Positions 43,995-53,401 of a stretch of DNA of 64,000 nucleotides are shown here, piece after piece. The stretch comes from Paenibacillus sp. 32O-W (GTDB lineage Bacteria; Bacillota; Bacilli; Paenibacillales; NBRC-103111): positions 124,001 through 188,000 of the forward strand of contig NZ_VEGP01000001.1 in assembly GCF_007679495.1 (NCBI RefSeq), written 5' to 3'. Below the pieces are notes generated by a model that saw only the letters and a list, made by a program, of their open reading frames with translations, was not told the origin of the DNA and made no database searches. How positions within the stretch are numbered: the first letter of the stretch is position 1; each line of letters begins with the position of its first letter. The translations under genes were made by a program, and so were the position numbers.

Positions 43995-46900
43995 TCACTT
44001 TACTTTAACCGTTCCTTCGCCTAGGAGCTTTTCAATTTGCTGAAAAAGAAGCGGGGAAGGCTTGACCCGATATCGTTCGCTCAGCATGACCGTTCGCTGT
44101 TCGCGCTCGTAGAACAGCACGACCGGCAGCAGCCCCGGCTGCGCCTGCAGCAGGCTCTGCAGCGATTCGAGCGTGTGCGGCGCTTCATGCAGCGGGTCTA
44201 TCTTGATATAGACCCGCTGCTGCGCCCGCCCGCGCGAATCGGCAGCGCCGCCCGGCGCAGCCGAAGCGGCGCCGACGCCGCGCGCTGCCCTTGGCGGCGC
44301 CGTGCCGGCTCGCGGCGGGGCCGGCTGCGCGTTCGCCGCGGGCCCGCCGGCGCTGCGCGCGGACGCCGCTTCGGCGGCGGGGCGCCGCCCCTGCGCAGGC
44401 GCTTGGGCTGCGCTCACCGGCGCCGGCCCCCGCCCGGACGCGCCGCGCCCTGCCGCGCCCCCTGCTGCGCCGGCGCCCGCCACAGCTCCGCCAAGCGGGC
44501 GCTGCCGCTGGAGCTGAAGCCGCCTGAGCTCGCTCCAGGCGGCTTCATCCTCCAGCGTGTACAGCTGGTCGGCGAGCAGCTTGACGGCGTCGTCCTGATG
44601 CTGCAGCCGGGCTTTGACCAGCAGCAGCTTGCCCTTATCGACCAGGCTTCCGTACTTTTTCCAGGCTTCGGGAAAAATAACGGTCTCGACCCGGTCGATC
44701 CGGTCCTCCAACTCCATGAAAGCCATCTGCTGCCCCTTCTTCGTCACGATCAATCTCACGGAAACTACCATGCCGACTACAGCTACCTGACTGTTATCCG
44801 GCAGCTCGGGCAGCAGATGTATGGCGTCGGTCTCCGCTTCGCGCAGCCGGTTCTCGTATCCGTCCAGCGGATGCCCCGACAGATACAGGCCCAGCAGCTC
44901 CTTCTCCATCTCCAGCTGCTGCATCCTGGTGTAGGGCTGCACGTCCGGATACTCGATAGTCCAGTTGGCTTCCTCGGTAAAGCCAAACAGGTGAAGCTGC
45001 AAATCGTCGCTTTCCTTCTTCCACTTCACCGCCGCCTCGACCGTTTCATCCAGGACGGCCAGCAACTGGGCGCGATGGCCGGGCAGAGAGCCGAAGGCAC
45101 CGGCCTGGATCAGCGATTCGATAACACGCTTGTTGCAGACCCGCAAATCCACGCGGCGGCAGAAATCGAGCAGATCCTCGAACGGCCGCTCTTCCCTTGC
45201 TTTAACTATCGCTTCAATCGCCTGTGCTCCGACATTCTTGATGGCGGCCAGCCCGAAGCGGATGCAGTCGAAGCCCCCGCGGCCTATGAATTCACCCGCG
45301 TCCCCGGCTCGCTCCCCTTCTTCCGGAACATTCCCTATCCTTCCGGAATCTGACGCTGGAAGAACCGGCGCTCCCATATCCTCCGTTGCCCCCGGCGGGA
45401 GCGGGGAATTCCCATGTTCCTGCGCAGGCTGCTCCGGCATGCCGCTATCGCGGGAATCTGCACTCGCTCCCCCGGACTGATCTGACAGCCTGGCCGGAGT
45501 GAAATAATAGCCGCTCTCATTGACGTCCGGCGGCAGCACGACGATGCCCATCCGGCGGCATTCATCGACGTATTCGGCCACTTTGCGGTGACTGCCCATA
45601 ACCGCCGTCAGCATAGAGGCCATAAATTGCACCGGATAATGCGCCTTCAGGTAGGCCGTCTGATAGGCCAGCACCCCGTAAGCCGTGGCATGCGCCCGGG
45701 GAAAGCCGTAATCGGCAAAACGGACGATCATATCGTAGACCCGGTTGGCTTCCTCCTCGGTGCGTCCTTGCTGCACGCTGCCCGCTACGAAGAAAGCACG
45801 CTGTTCGTCCAGCACCTCGCGCTTCTTCTTGCTGACGGCTCTCCTCAGCAAGTCCGCCTGGCCGAGACTGAAGCCGGCCATCGTAGCCGCGATTTGCATG
45901 ATCTGCTCCTGGTATACGATGATCCCGTAAGTATCTTTAAGTATTGGCACGAGCGATTCATGCGGATATTCCACTTCGATCAATCCGTGCTTGGCTTGAA
46001 TATATTTCGGAATAAAATCCATCGGCCCCGGACGGTACAGAGCATTCACCGAAATGATGTCCTCAAATTCCGATGGCTTCAATTCCTTCAGCACCCGGCG
46101 CATCCCGGGGGATTCCAATTGGAATATCCCTGTCGTATCCCCTCTGCCAAGAAGCCGGTAAGTATCCGGATCGTCGTATAAGGAGTGGGAGAAATCAATG
46201 TGCTTCCCGCATTGCTCCTCCACAAATTTCAATGTTCGCTCAATAATCGAGAGGGTCCTCAAGCCGAGAAAATCCATCTTGAGCATTCCGACCGCTTCCA
46301 GATGCTCCATCGTATACTGGGTCAGAGTGGTGCCCTCGGCCCCCTCCTGCAGCGGAACGTAGTTGGTCAGCGGTTCACGGGAAATGACTATTCCGGCTGC
46401 ATGCGTTGAAGCATGGCGGGGCATCCCTTCCACTTTACGGGCCAGGTCTATCAATTCCGCCGTTCTGGCATTCTGCTTGCATAATTCCTGCAGCTCAGGA
46501 TTGACCTCAAGCGCCCTCTCCAGCGAGATGCCCATCGCATTCGGAATCATCTTCGCCGCGCGGTCCACTTCGTTATAGGGCATATTGAGCACCCGTCCGA
46601 CATCGCGGACGGCGCCTCTCGCCGCCATCGTTCCGAATGTAATAATATGGGCCACATGCTCCGCCCCATATTTACGCGTGACGTACCCGATCACTTCATC
46701 CCTTCGCAAATCGCTGAAGTCGATATCAATATCCGGCATCGATACCCTCTCCGGGTTCAGGAAGCGTTCGAAGAACAAACGGTAACGGATCGGGTCCACA
46801 TTCGTAATGTTCAATACATAGGCGACGAGACTGCCGGCAGACGACCCCCTGCCGGGCCCGGTTGCAATTCCCCGCTCATGGGCGAAGCGGATGAAGTCCC

Positions 46901-47945
46901 ACACGATCAGGAAATAATCGGAGAAGCCCATCTTATCGATGATGCTGAGCTCATAGGCCAGCCGTTCCTCCAGCGTCCTGCGATAATCCTCATCCGCCCA
47001 TTCCCCGCGGCCGGCGTAGCGTCGCTCCAATCCTTCCCTGCACAGCACGGCAAGATAATCTCCGGCCGACATCCCCTGCGGGATCGGCTCGAATCTCGGA
47101 AGAATCGCCCGCCCGAACTCCAGCTCCAGCCGGCATTTGTCAGCGATGGCCTCCGTATTCGATACAGCTTCCGGAACATGGACGAACAGACGGGTCATCT
47201 CTTCGCCGCTCTTCAAGTAAAGCTGCGACGTCTCCATCCGAAAGCGCTCCGGGTCATCCATTGTCTTACCGGTGCCGATGCAAATGAGAATATCTTGCAC
47301 CGCGTGATCTTCCGGTCTGACATAATGGACATCGTTGGTCGCCACCAGCGGGATTCCGGTTTCCCGGCTCAGGCGGATCATCTCCTGCATAACCTTCTTC
47401 TGTTCCGTCAGGCCGTGATCCTGGATCTCCAAATAGTAATCCTCGCCGAAGATCCCGTAATATCTCTCCGCCGCAGCCTTCGCCTGCTCGTATTGATCAT
47501 GAAGCAGAAGCTGGGAAATTTCCCCTCCAAGACAAGAGCTCAGGCAGATCAAGCCTTCGGAGTACCTTGCCAAATGTTCATGGTCGATCCGCGGCTTGTA
47601 ATGGAATCCTTCGAGATGGCCGATAGAACAAAGCTTCATTAAATTCCGGTAGCCGGTCTCGTTCTTGGCCAGAAGAATGAGGTGATAAATCGGCTGCTCC
47701 TGCCGCGAACCTTTATCATGCAGAGAACCGCTTGTGAAATACATCTCACAGCCAATAATAGGCTTGATTCCCCGCTGAACACACGCTTTGTAGAAAGCGA
47801 TCGCCCCATACATAACTCCGTGATCCGTAAGGGCAAGGGACGACATGCCGAGCCGGGCGGCCTGGTCCACTAATTCCTCGATTCTTGCCGCCCCGTCCAG
47901 CAAGCTATATTCACTATGAACATGAAGATGTACGAAGCCGTTCAT
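43995..47945 (-). CDS. dnaE: DNA polymerase III alpha subunit DnaE, with two large insertions
   Basis: 1316 aa; family members are usually about 1100-1150. Order: PHP domain (1-210, [18 protein letters not shown]), catalytic palm with [14 protein letters not shown] (about 402-415, catalytic aspartates), thumb, fingers, helix-hairpin-helix ([10 protein letters not shown], about 888), OB fold (about 1000-1100) and a C-terminal domain. The excess comes mostly from a Ser/Gly/Pro/Glu-rich insert at about residues 820-886 and an Ala/Gly/Pro/Arg-rich, very GC-rich insert at about 1144-1241, both presumably disordered. In B. subtilis DnaE works at lagging-strand initiation beside PolC. Transcribed divergently from ytrH. 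Confidence 0.96.
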   Translation of the reverse strand: MNGFVHLHVHSEYSLLDGAARIEELVDQAARLGMSSLALTDHGVMYGAIAFYKACVQRGIKPIIGCEMYFTSGSLHDKGSRQEQPIYHLILLAKNETGYRNLMKLCSIGHLEGFHYKPRIDHEHLARYSEGLICLSSCLGGEISQLLLHDQYEQAKAAAERYYGIFGEDYYLEIQDHGLTEQKKVMQEMIRLSRETGIPLVATNDVHYVRPEDHAVQDILICIGTGKTMDDPERFRMETSQLYLKSGEEMTRLFVHVPEAVSNTEAIADKCRLELEFGRAILPRFEPIPQGMSAGDYLAVLCREGLERRYAGRGEWADEDYRRTLEERLAYELSIIDKMGFSDYFLIVWDFIRFAHERGIATGPGRGSSAGSLVAYVLNITNVDPIRYRLFFERFLNPERVSMPDIDIDFSDLRRDEVIGYVTRKYGAEHVAHIITFGTMAARGAVRDVGRVLNMPYNEVDRAAKMIPNAMGISLERALEVNPELQELCKQNARTAELIDLARKVEGMPRHASTHAAGIVISREPLTNYVPLQEGAEGTTLTQYTMEHLEAVGMLKMDFLGLRTLSIIERTLKFVEEQCGKHIDFSHSLYDDPDTYRLLGRGDTTGIFQLESPGMRRVLKELKPSEFEDIISVNALYRPGPMDFIPKYIQAKHGLIEVEYPHESLVPILKDTYGIIVYQEQIMQIAATMAGFSLGQADLLRRAVSKKKREVLDEQRAFFVAGSVQQGRTEEEANRVYDMIVRFADYGFPRAHATAYGVLAYQTAYLKAHYPVQFMASMLTAVMGSHRKVAEYVDECRRMGIVVLPPDVNESGYYFTPARLSDQSGGASADSRDSGMPEQPAQEHGNSPLPPGATEDMGAPVLPASDSGRIGNVPEEGERAGDAGEFIGRGGFDCIRFGLAAIKNVGAQAIEAIVKAREERPFEDLLDFCRRVDLRVCNKRVIESLIQAGAFGSLPGHRAQLLAVLDETVEAAVKWKKESDDLQLHLFGFTEEANWTIEYPDVQPYTRMQQLEMEKELLGLYLSGHPLDGYENRLREAETDAIHLLPELPDNSQVAVVGMVVSVRLIVTKKGQQMAFMELEDRIDRVETVIFPEAWKKYGSLVDKGKLLLVKARLQHQDDAVKLLADQLYTLEDEAAWSELRRLQLQRQRPLGGAVAGAGAAGGAAGRGASGRGPAPVSAAQAPAQGRRPAAEAASARSAGGPAANAQPAPPRAGTAPPRAARGVGAASAAPGGAADSRGRAQQRVYIKIDPLHEAPHTLESLQSLLQAQPGLLPVVLFYEREQRTVMLSERYRVKPSPLLFQQIEKLLGEGTVKVK

Positions 47946-48256
47946 TTTCCGTTCTCCCTCTCTTTAACTTCTGCCTACTATTTTATCATATTCCGCGGCA
48001 AGAGGCGAACCCACATTCGCATCCGTTATTCGTATCTCTTTACTCTTTTTTCCCGCTCCACTCTTTCCGCTTATTCCTCTGCCCTCCGGAATCCTCCGTA
48101 AGCTCTGATTCTGTACTGTAAAAATGATAACCTTAATCAAACACAATCTGTAAGTTGCGCTCCGGCCGCCGTTTTTTTAACCGGCCTGTCTTCTATGCCG
48201 GACAGGTCTGTCATACATATAGAATTATAGGACAAACGGCAAAGGATGGGGTTATC
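47946..48256. other. Divergent promoter region of dnaE and ytrH
   Basis: 311 bases. CATACATA at 48212-48219 could be a sigmaE -10 for ytrH; ytrHI are sigmaE genes in B. subtilis. A dyad CCGGCCTGTC/GACAGG near 48181-48205 lies just before it. Nothing coding is seen. Confidence 0.4.
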
Positions 48257-48589
48257 ATGACCACTTTCTTAACTAAGCTGACCATGGATTTTTTCATCGC
48301 CTTCGGAATCGTACTCGGGGGCAGCATGCTTGGCGGGATGGCGGCCGTCTTTATCCTTCAGCCTCCAGCCGTCTATATGCTCAAAATAGCGGAGAATATT
48401 AAAATATGGGCCATGGTAGCCGCCGTCGGAGGAACCATCGACCCTCTGCGGGTCATTGAATTTAACTTTACCGAAGGCTATCTGTCGCCCGCGATTAAAC
48501 AGATTCTATATTTCATCGTGGCGTTCATCGGGGCTCAGATGGCTTACCACCTGATCCAATGGATCTGCGAGGGCAGCGGGTCGTCATGA
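48257..48589 (+). CDS. ytrH: Sporulation membrane protein YtrH
   Basis: 110 aa. Two to three membrane segments: KLTMDFFIAFGIVLGGSMLGGMA, AVFILQPPAVYMLKIA region, and a C-terminal helix ILYFIVAFIGAQMAYHLI. YtrH is needed for efficient sporulation and is made in the mother cell. The start MTTFLTKLTM is preceded by AAAGGATGGGG; the longer frame from 48155 is not used. Its stop overlaps the ytrI start by 4 bases, so the pair is coupled, as in B. subtilis. Confidence 0.93.
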   Translation: MTTFLTKLTMDFFIAFGIVLGGSMLGGMAAVFILQPPAVYMLKIAENIKIWAMVAAVGGTIDPLRVIEFNFTEGYLSPAIKQILYFIVAFIGAQMAYHLIQWICEGSGSS

Positions 48590-49071
48590 GAGTGCCCAAT
48601 TTCGACCGTTATCGGCATTGGCTGGCCCGGTTCGGCTTATTCCTGGCGGGCGTCATTATTGGCGCCGCTCTCTTCATGGGCATCTACCAGCAGAACTTCT
48701 CCCTGCTGGCCAGCCGCAATGCGGACCTGGAGCAGGAAATCCGGGAATTGAGGAACGAAATAGAAACCTATAGCAAAAACAGAAAGCAGGCGGCGTACAT
48801 CGGGGGAATTTTCGTCCATCTGGAGGAAGGGCATACGCTGGACGACCTGTCGAAGGTCGAGCTGGAGAAGAGGGTCCACGAGGATTTAAAGGTTTTGAGC
48901 GGCAAGCCGGTGGCGGATTTCAAGAAAGATCCGAAGCTGTACATGAAGCTGATCGAGAAGCCATACCCCGGTATTTATGACAAGGACTACCGGGTGGAGG
49001 TTACGACGCTTATGCTCGTTCAGTCGGAATTGCGGGTATGGTTTCGGGCGAAACCGCTGGCCCGAAATTGA
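48586..49071 (+). CDS. ytrI: Sporulation membrane protein YtrI
   Basis: 161 aa. One membrane segment (about 13-35, ARFGLFLAGVIIGAALFMGIY), then a short coiled coil (SRNADLEQEIRELRNEIETYSKN, about 42-65) and an extracytoplasmic domain of about 95 residues. The start is the ATG at 48586, overlapping the ytrH stop. Known from B. subtilis as a sigmaE-dependent protein acting with YtrH. In B. subtilis nrnA lies next; here ytpI follows directly. Confidence 0.9.
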   Translation: MRVPNFDRYRHWLARFGLFLAGVIIGAALFMGIYQQNFSLLASRNADLEQEIRELRNEIETYSKNRKQAAYIGGIFVHLEEGHTLDDLSKVELEKRVHEDLKVLSGKPVADFKKDPKLYMKLIEKPYPGIYDKDYRVEVTTLMLVQSELRVWFRAKPLARN

Positions 49072-49129
49072 TTTTTGGCGGGAAAATCAGTACAGTTAAG
49101 AAAAACGACCTAAAAGGATGATCGCAGCT

Positions 49130-49423
49130 ATGAACTGGTATCACTATTTCCTGTTTTTCCTTGTCCTCGCTACGCTTGCGGCCTCGGTCCTATACAGCAT
49201 ACGTTACCGAACCCGCAGAGACCCGCAGACCAAGAGAATAGAGGCCGCCAAGATGAACATCTCCATGGGCTTTATGCTGATTTTCGTCGCCCTGACACAA
49301 TTTACCCTGTTCGACCCCAGTTTCCTGCGCGGAGCGATCGGCGCTGTTTTTTTGCTGTTGGGGCTATTTAACGCCTATGCCGGGTTCAAAAATTACTCGT
49401 CCTACAAAAAAAGCTCGCATTAA
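49130..49423 (+). CDS. ytpI: YtpI-family membrane protein
   Basis: 97 aa with three hydrophobic segments (about 5-22, 45-62, 65-85) and a basic loop RYRTRRDPQTKRIEAAKMNIS between the first two, all features of the YtpI family. Function unknown. The ATG at 49130 is better spaced from AAAAGG than that at 49118. It is 58 bases behind ytrI and convergent with ytoI. Confidence 0.87.
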   Translation: MNWYHYFLFFLVLATLAASVLYSIRYRTRRDPQTKRIEAAKMNISMGFMLIFVALTQFTLFDPSFLRGAIGAVFLLLGLFNAYAGFKNYSSYKKSSH

Positions 49424-49551
49424 TACCTTTTTACGTAAACATCTTCTTATCCAAACATTCCAAAAGAGCTGCAGGCCTCTGAAGTCTATCCCTGATCGTA
49501 TTCGGGGGCCCGGCCCCTTTGGAAGCTTTCCTCCCCAAGTATGGTTTCCGT

Positions 49552-50892
49552 CTAGGCCTGGTCAAACATTTGAGCCGTGACCATTGCTTTGGCCACCAAT
49601 TGCCCTCCGTGATAAATTTCGACATCGATTTTTCCATATTTACGGCTTACTTCGATGACGTTGGGCCGAATTTCTACCTCCGTCTCCATTTGGACCGGAC
49701 GCAGGTAATAGGTGGAGATGTTGTCGATGACCAGATCCCCTTTGCGGCTATTCTGAACCGCCCGATAAGCGGCTTGTGTCATCAATGTCGTCAATACTCC
49801 GGCCGAAGCCGCTCCCAGATGGTTGGTCATTTGCGGGGTAACCATACCCTTGAACCAGATGGTTCCGTCCTCCGACTTCATTTCTTCAAAACCGCTCCAG
49901 ATCAAATCCTCGAATGTCTCCCCGATTTGCGGCTGTCTCTGGATATACTGCATCACCTTAAGAACATCCTTGCGGCTGATGACCCCGACTATTTTGCGGT
50001 TGGCGTCAATGACCGGCAGCAGTTCAATGCCTTCCCACACCATAAGATGGGCGGCGGAAGCAATCGTTGCCTGGAGATGGATCGTTATCGGATTTCGGGT
50101 CATCACCCGGTCCACCGTCTGCTCCGGCCCGGCATCGACCAGATGCTTGGAAGTGACCATTCCGACTACGCGATTCCATTCGTCTACAACCGGGAACCGG
50201 TTATGGCCGCTCTCCTCGATAAGCTGCCGCAGTTCCTTCACTTTCTGGCTGCTCTTTAGTGCATACACGATGCTTTGCGGGGAGATGATGTCCTGAACCA
50301 GCATGATCTTCTTCTTGATCAGACGGTCATAAATCGCCCGGTTGATCATCGAAGCCACCGTGAACGTATCGTAGCTGCTGGAGATGATCGGCAGCCCGAG
50401 CTCATCGGCCAGCTGAACAATCTCGGGACTCGGCTCGAAGCCGCCCGTAATAAGAACCGCTGCGCCGGTCTCGAGCGCGATTTGCTGCGCCTTCTGCCGG
50501 TTGCCGACGATCAGCAGATTGCCGGCCTCGATATAACGCAGCATAGCTTCCTCCTGCATCGCTCCAATCACGAACTTGTTCAGCGACTTATGAAGCCCGT
50601 CCGCGCCGCCGAGCACTTCCCCGTCAACAATATTGACCACTTCCCCGTAGGTGAGCTTATCGATATTGTGACGCTGTTTTTTCTCAATGCGAACCGAGCC
50701 GATGCGGTCCTTGGTGCTGACCAATCCCTGACTTTCCGCCTCCTTGATCGCCCGATATGCGGTCCCTTCGCTGACCCCCATTTCTTTGGCGATTTTGCGT
50801 ACGGATATTTTGCTGCCCACTTTTAGCTGGGTTATATATCTTAAAATGGTTTCGTGCTTTGTTAATGTATCTTCCTGAGCAGAATATTCCAT
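49552..50892 (-). CDS. ytoI: YtoI: HTH, DRTGG, CBS pair and hot-dog domain protein
   Basis: 446 aa. Order: DeoR-like HTH (about 8-70, KVGSKISVRKIAKEMGVSEGTAYRAI), DRTGG domain (about 75-190), two CBS domains (about 195-310), each with a typical RNP-IT or GVIS-x-KDVL motif, and a C-terminal hot-dog domain (about 325-440, TNHLGAASAGVLTTLMTQ). It is a transcription factor or enzyme that senses a nucleotide through the CBS pair; the hot-dog part may bind acyl-CoA. The true target is not known. Its promoter overlaps an inverted repeat, which may be its own site. Confidence 0.9.
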   Translation of the reverse strand: MEYSAQEDTLTKHETILRYITQLKVGSKISVRKIAKEMGVSEGTAYRAIKEAESQGLVSTKDRIGSVRIEKKQRHNIDKLTYGEVVNIVDGEVLGGADGLHKSLNKFVIGAMQEEAMLRYIEAGNLLIVGNRQKAQQIALETGAAVLITGGFEPSPEIVQLADELGLPIISSSYDTFTVASMINRAIYDRLIKKKIMLVQDIISPQSIVYALKSSQKVKELRQLIEESGHNRFPVVDEWNRVVGMVTSKHLVDAGPEQTVDRVMTRNPITIHLQATIASAAHLMVWEGIELLPVIDANRKIVGVISRKDVLKVMQYIQRQPQIGETFEDLIWSGFEEMKSEDGTIWFKGMVTPQMTNHLGAASAGVLTTLMTQAAYRAVQNSRKGDLVIDNISTYYLRPVQMETEVEIRPNVIEVSRKYGKIDVEIYHGGQLVAKAMVTAQMFDQA

Positions 50893-50921
50893 CTGTTACA
50901 CCCCATCGGTTCGTTACTGTA

Positions 50922-50967
50922 TCATACTGTGATAATCATTATAGTATGAAACGGATAACTGTTTCAA
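50922..50967 (-). promoter_or_regulatory. ytoI promoter overlapping an inverted repeat
   Basis: On the minus strand TTGAAA (50967-50962), 18 bases, TATAAT (50943-50938). TCATACT (50922-50928) and AGTATGA (50943-50949) form a 7-bp inverted repeat that covers the -10. YtoI has an N-terminal HTH, so autoregulation is a plausible reading. Confidence 0.55.
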
Positions 50968-51050
50968 TGCGGGAGGTGATATGGCCTGCACTATTGCTTT
51001 TAATCGACACATTTTTCCAATAAAATGGAAAGATACGTGCCCTTGTATCT

Positions 51051-51082
51051 GCCTCGCTTCTTGGGGAAGTTCGCCAGTCCTT
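51051..51082. repeat. Dispersed hairpin repeat R2, copy 2
   Basis: 29 of 32 bases match 25959-25990. The core is CTTCT-TGG-GGAAG: the change from AGAAG turns a T-A pair into T-G and keeps the hairpin, which points to selection on structure. Confidence 0.55.
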
Positions 51083-51100
51083 CTTATTAATGCTATAAGT

Positions 51101-51132
51101 ACAAAAAAACCGCAGGACTTCATATCCTGCGG
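51101..51132 (-). terminator. Terminator of the 92-aa membrane protein gene
   Basis: On the minus strand CCGCAGGA pairs with TCCTGCGG (51132-51125 and 51117-51110), followed by TTTTTTTG. Confidence 0.9.
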
Positions 51133-51168
51133 CCGGCCTTCCCTGTGTGTCACCGAAACTACTTCCGG

Positions 51169-51447
51169 CTATTTTCGCATCTGCAAAAGCTTCCCTTTCC
51201 CTTCCAGACGCTGCTTCATCTGCCATCTTCTCATCTGCTTGATTTTACCCAGCTCCTGCCGCGTTTCCTCGTCTACCCCAAGGATATGATGAAGCTGTGC
51301 GCCGACAATCAACAGCGCAAATCCAATCCAGACGATGCTGAATACGGTGGCCATCGTCCAGCCTCCGCCAACCTCCAACTGCGGGACGGCATACATCAGC
51401 ATGCCGAGAGCCAGGCTCAGATAAATCACATTCTTGAATCCCTTCAT
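51169..51447 (-). CDS. Small two-helix membrane protein, unknown
   Basis: 92 aa. Two membrane segments (about 5-22 YLSLALGMLMYAVPQL; 30-55 MATVFSIVWIGFALLIVGAQLHHI) followed by a basic, helical, charged tail (EETRQELGKIKQMRRWQMKQRLEGKG). No known family; looks like a conserved Paenibacillus membrane protein. It is a single gene with a strong terminator. Located between ytoI and yheA on the same strand. Confidence 0.65.
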   Translation of the reverse strand: MKGFKNVIYLSLALGMLMYAVPQLEVGGGWTMATVFSIVWIGFALLIVGAQLHHILGVDEETRQELGKIKQMRRWQMKQRLEGKGKLLQMRK

Positions 51448-51566
51448 GCGGGAAGCACTCCTCTCCGTTACGGAAGTTAATAACCGCCTCGAAACCCGCT
51501 TCTTAACTTCCGGCTTCTCACATCAAACTTCTATTTTAACTTATGCGGAGAGAAGGGGGGGTATGA

Positions 51567-51902
51567 CTACTTGTACAATTCCTGCAGCGATTCCCCCAGA
51601 ATTTTTTGCACATCTTCAAAAATGACCGACAACCGCTTCTCGGCCTCCATCAGCCGACGGATATTCAAATTCAGCGAAATGACTTCATAAAGCTTCTCCA
51701 TGTTTTCCATTTCCTCCTGGGCAGGCCTTTCTCCCGTCATCAACCTGCTCTGCAGTTCAAGCTGCTTCGCCCGAAAATCATCGAGCATCCGCTTGGAATC
51801 GGGATCGGCGTCGATGGCCTGTTTGGCCTCCTTGGCTTGCAGAAACTCGCCGCTGCCTTTAATCGCTTGCGCCAACTCGCGGGCTTTGTCATGAATATTC
51901 AT
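51567..51902 (-). CDS. yheA: YheA, YlbF/YmcA-family protein
   Basis: 111 aa, all-helical. The pattern FLQAKEAKQAIDADPDSKRM, then LDDFRAKQLELQSRLMTGE and a C-terminal RRLMEAEKRLSVIFEDVQKI matches the YlbF/YmcA/YheA family. Other members (YlbF, YmcA) form an Fe-S complex with YaaT that affects RNA decay and sporulation; YheA's role is unknown. The start MNIHDKA has AAGGAGG; the longer frame is not used. It lies behind yheB on the same strand, as in B. subtilis. Confidence 0.88.
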   Translation of the reverse strand: MNIHDKARELAQAIKGSGEFLQAKEAKQAIDADPDSKRMLDDFRAKQLELQSRLMTGERPAQEEMENMEKLYEVISLNLNIRRLMEAEKRLSVIFEDVQKILGESLQELYK

Positions 51903-52117
51903 TATTTTCCTCCTTAATCTTCCATAAATTCGTTTCACGCCAAGATAAGGTGATCGCGCAAAACGCACAGTTTTCGGAACTTCAAATCCATTTCCCGAAT
52001 TCGCGATATCGTTTCTGTTCCTTATCAATACACAATAACAGTGTATGGCTTTATGCTCGTTCTTCGTAACCTTTTTTTGTCGTATTCATTCTCCAGCTAA
52101 AATTCTCCCTGTTCCCC

Positions 52118-53284
52118 TCACCGCACCCAAAGCATCAGAATGGACTGGAACAGGCCTATGAATCCCCCCAGCAGCACACCAAGCCATGTAATCGCACGGA
52201 ATTCCTTACCGGACACGCTTAATATAATGTTCTCCAGCTGCTCTACCGGGAATTTCTCCACTTCTTCCTCTACCAAAGCCGGAAGATTGATGGCTCCGAC
52301 CATTTTATCCATGTTCTGAGACAGCGTCCCGAGCACACGGAAAGTGAGGCCGGGGACCCTCTCGAGCATCCATGCCTTCCTTGGTCCAATCAACTCGCGC
52401 AGCTGCAGGCCGCCGACGCGATCCAGCCACTCCTCCCACGGCAAGCGCGAGGCGGCCTGAATGCCTGCCCATTCGCGCGCATCCTGCCCGGTGCAGTATC
52501 CGATTATTTGCTTGAGCGTGATCTTCTCGATCTGCTGTAGCTTCCTCTGCATGAAATCCGCCAAAGTGCTGCGGAATTCCTCAGAATCCAACTGCTTGTA
52601 CAAGGCGCTGCGGACCTTGCCGGCTATTTTGTCCTCATCCATGAAAATTCCCGCAAGCGTCCCGAGGAAGCCGCCTGCCTGCTCCATGAACTGGACCGTC
52701 AGCTTGCGCAGCATCTGCTCTCCCTTCGGCGATTGAAGCTCCGCTTTCATTTTCTCCACGAAGATTTCCGAGCCCCAACGAATTAGCTCCTGCTTGCGGC
52801 TTTCCGACCAATCCGGAACCAGCCTGTCTAAGGTCAGCTCAGACAATTCATGGCGGTCCCAGAAAGCATGGACTGCTTGCGCGGACTTATCCCGCAGCCA
52901 GCGGGCCAACTGCTCCCTGCCCTCCTTTAGCTGCTCCGGAGTCCAGATGCGCTGCGCCAGCTGCTCCACCGTTTCCTCGCTCTCGGCCCATTGATGGATC
53001 CACTGATTCAGCTTCTCTTCCACCCGGCCTACGAAAACCGGTTTTTGAAGAAGTGAAGCCAGGCCCTGGGTTGTAACCAGATGCTCTGCGACGATTTTGC
53101 CCAAAGACTGGCCGATTTCCGCCTTCCGTTTCGGAATCAGCCCGGGGGTAAAAGGTAGACGGCGGCCGCGAATGGTAATCGCCTCCCGCGGATGGAACAG
53201 CATTTTGATAGCCAAGTGATTGGTTATCCCGCCGACGAATGCTGCAACGGTTACTGCAATCAATATTGTAATAAGCTCCTTCAT
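52118..53284 (-). CDS. yheB: YheB, DUF445 membrane protein
   Basis: 388 aa. N-terminal membrane segment (about 1-25, LITILIAVTVAAFVGGITNHLAI), the DUF445 signature KMLFHPREAITIRGRRLPFTPGLIPKRKAEIG, a long charged helical middle and a C-terminal membrane segment (GVLLGGFIGLFQSILML). Function unknown; the family is widespread in spore formers. The start at 53284 has AAGGAG. Divergent from the YheCD cluster and upstream of yheA, which matches the B. subtilis yheA-yheB-yheC-yheD group. Confidence 0.92.
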   Translation of the reverse strand: MKELITILIAVTVAAFVGGITNHLAIKMLFHPREAITIRGRRLPFTPGLIPKRKAEIGQSLGKIVAEHLVTTQGLASLLQKPVFVGRVEEKLNQWIHQWAESEETVEQLAQRIWTPEQLKEGREQLARWLRDKSAQAVHAFWDRHELSELTLDRLVPDWSESRKQELIRWGSEIFVEKMKAELQSPKGEQMLRKLTVQFMEQAGGFLGTLAGIFMDEDKIAGKVRSALYKQLDSEEFRSTLADFMQRKLQQIEKITLKQIIGYCTGQDAREWAGIQAASRLPWEEWLDRVGGLQLRELIGPRKAWMLERVPGLTFRVLGTLSQNMDKMVGAINLPALVEEEVEKFPVEQLENIILSVSGKEFRAITWLGVLLGGFIGLFQSILMLWVR

Positions 53285-53322
53285 GGCAGGCTCCTTTCCT
53301 GTAAGATGGGCATTTTCCAATC

Positions 53323-53350
53323 ACCAAGAAAATTATGTCCTCATATGATG
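53323..53350 (+). promoter_or_regulatory. Candidate sigmaK promoter of the YheCD cluster
   Basis: AC (53323-53324), 17 bases, CATATGATG (53342-53350), 52 bases before the first ATG. This has the same shape as the promoter candidate of the LysM-repeat gene (CATATAATG). The spore-coat association of YheC/YheD supports mother-cell expression. Confidence 0.5.
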
Positions 53351-53401
53351 AATTAGTTAAATATACCAAAGATGCAGACAGCGGTGGAGGGGGACTTACC
53401 C

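Noticed and set aside
44037-45353. 438-codon plus-strand frame opposite dnaE
   Set aside because: It covers the GC-rich insert of dnaE, where stops are rare on both strands. There is no supporting motif or start signal.
46647-47642. 331-codon plus-strand frame opposite the dnaE N-terminal half
   Set aside because: It is antisense to the conserved PHP and palm domains; no RBS.
50981-51289. 102-codon plus-strand frame with a good GGGAGGTGAT before its ATG
   Set aside because: It crosses repeat R2 and the minus-strand terminator, then runs antisense into the 92-aa membrane protein gene. The GGAGG lies on the strand opposite ytoI and is likely chance.
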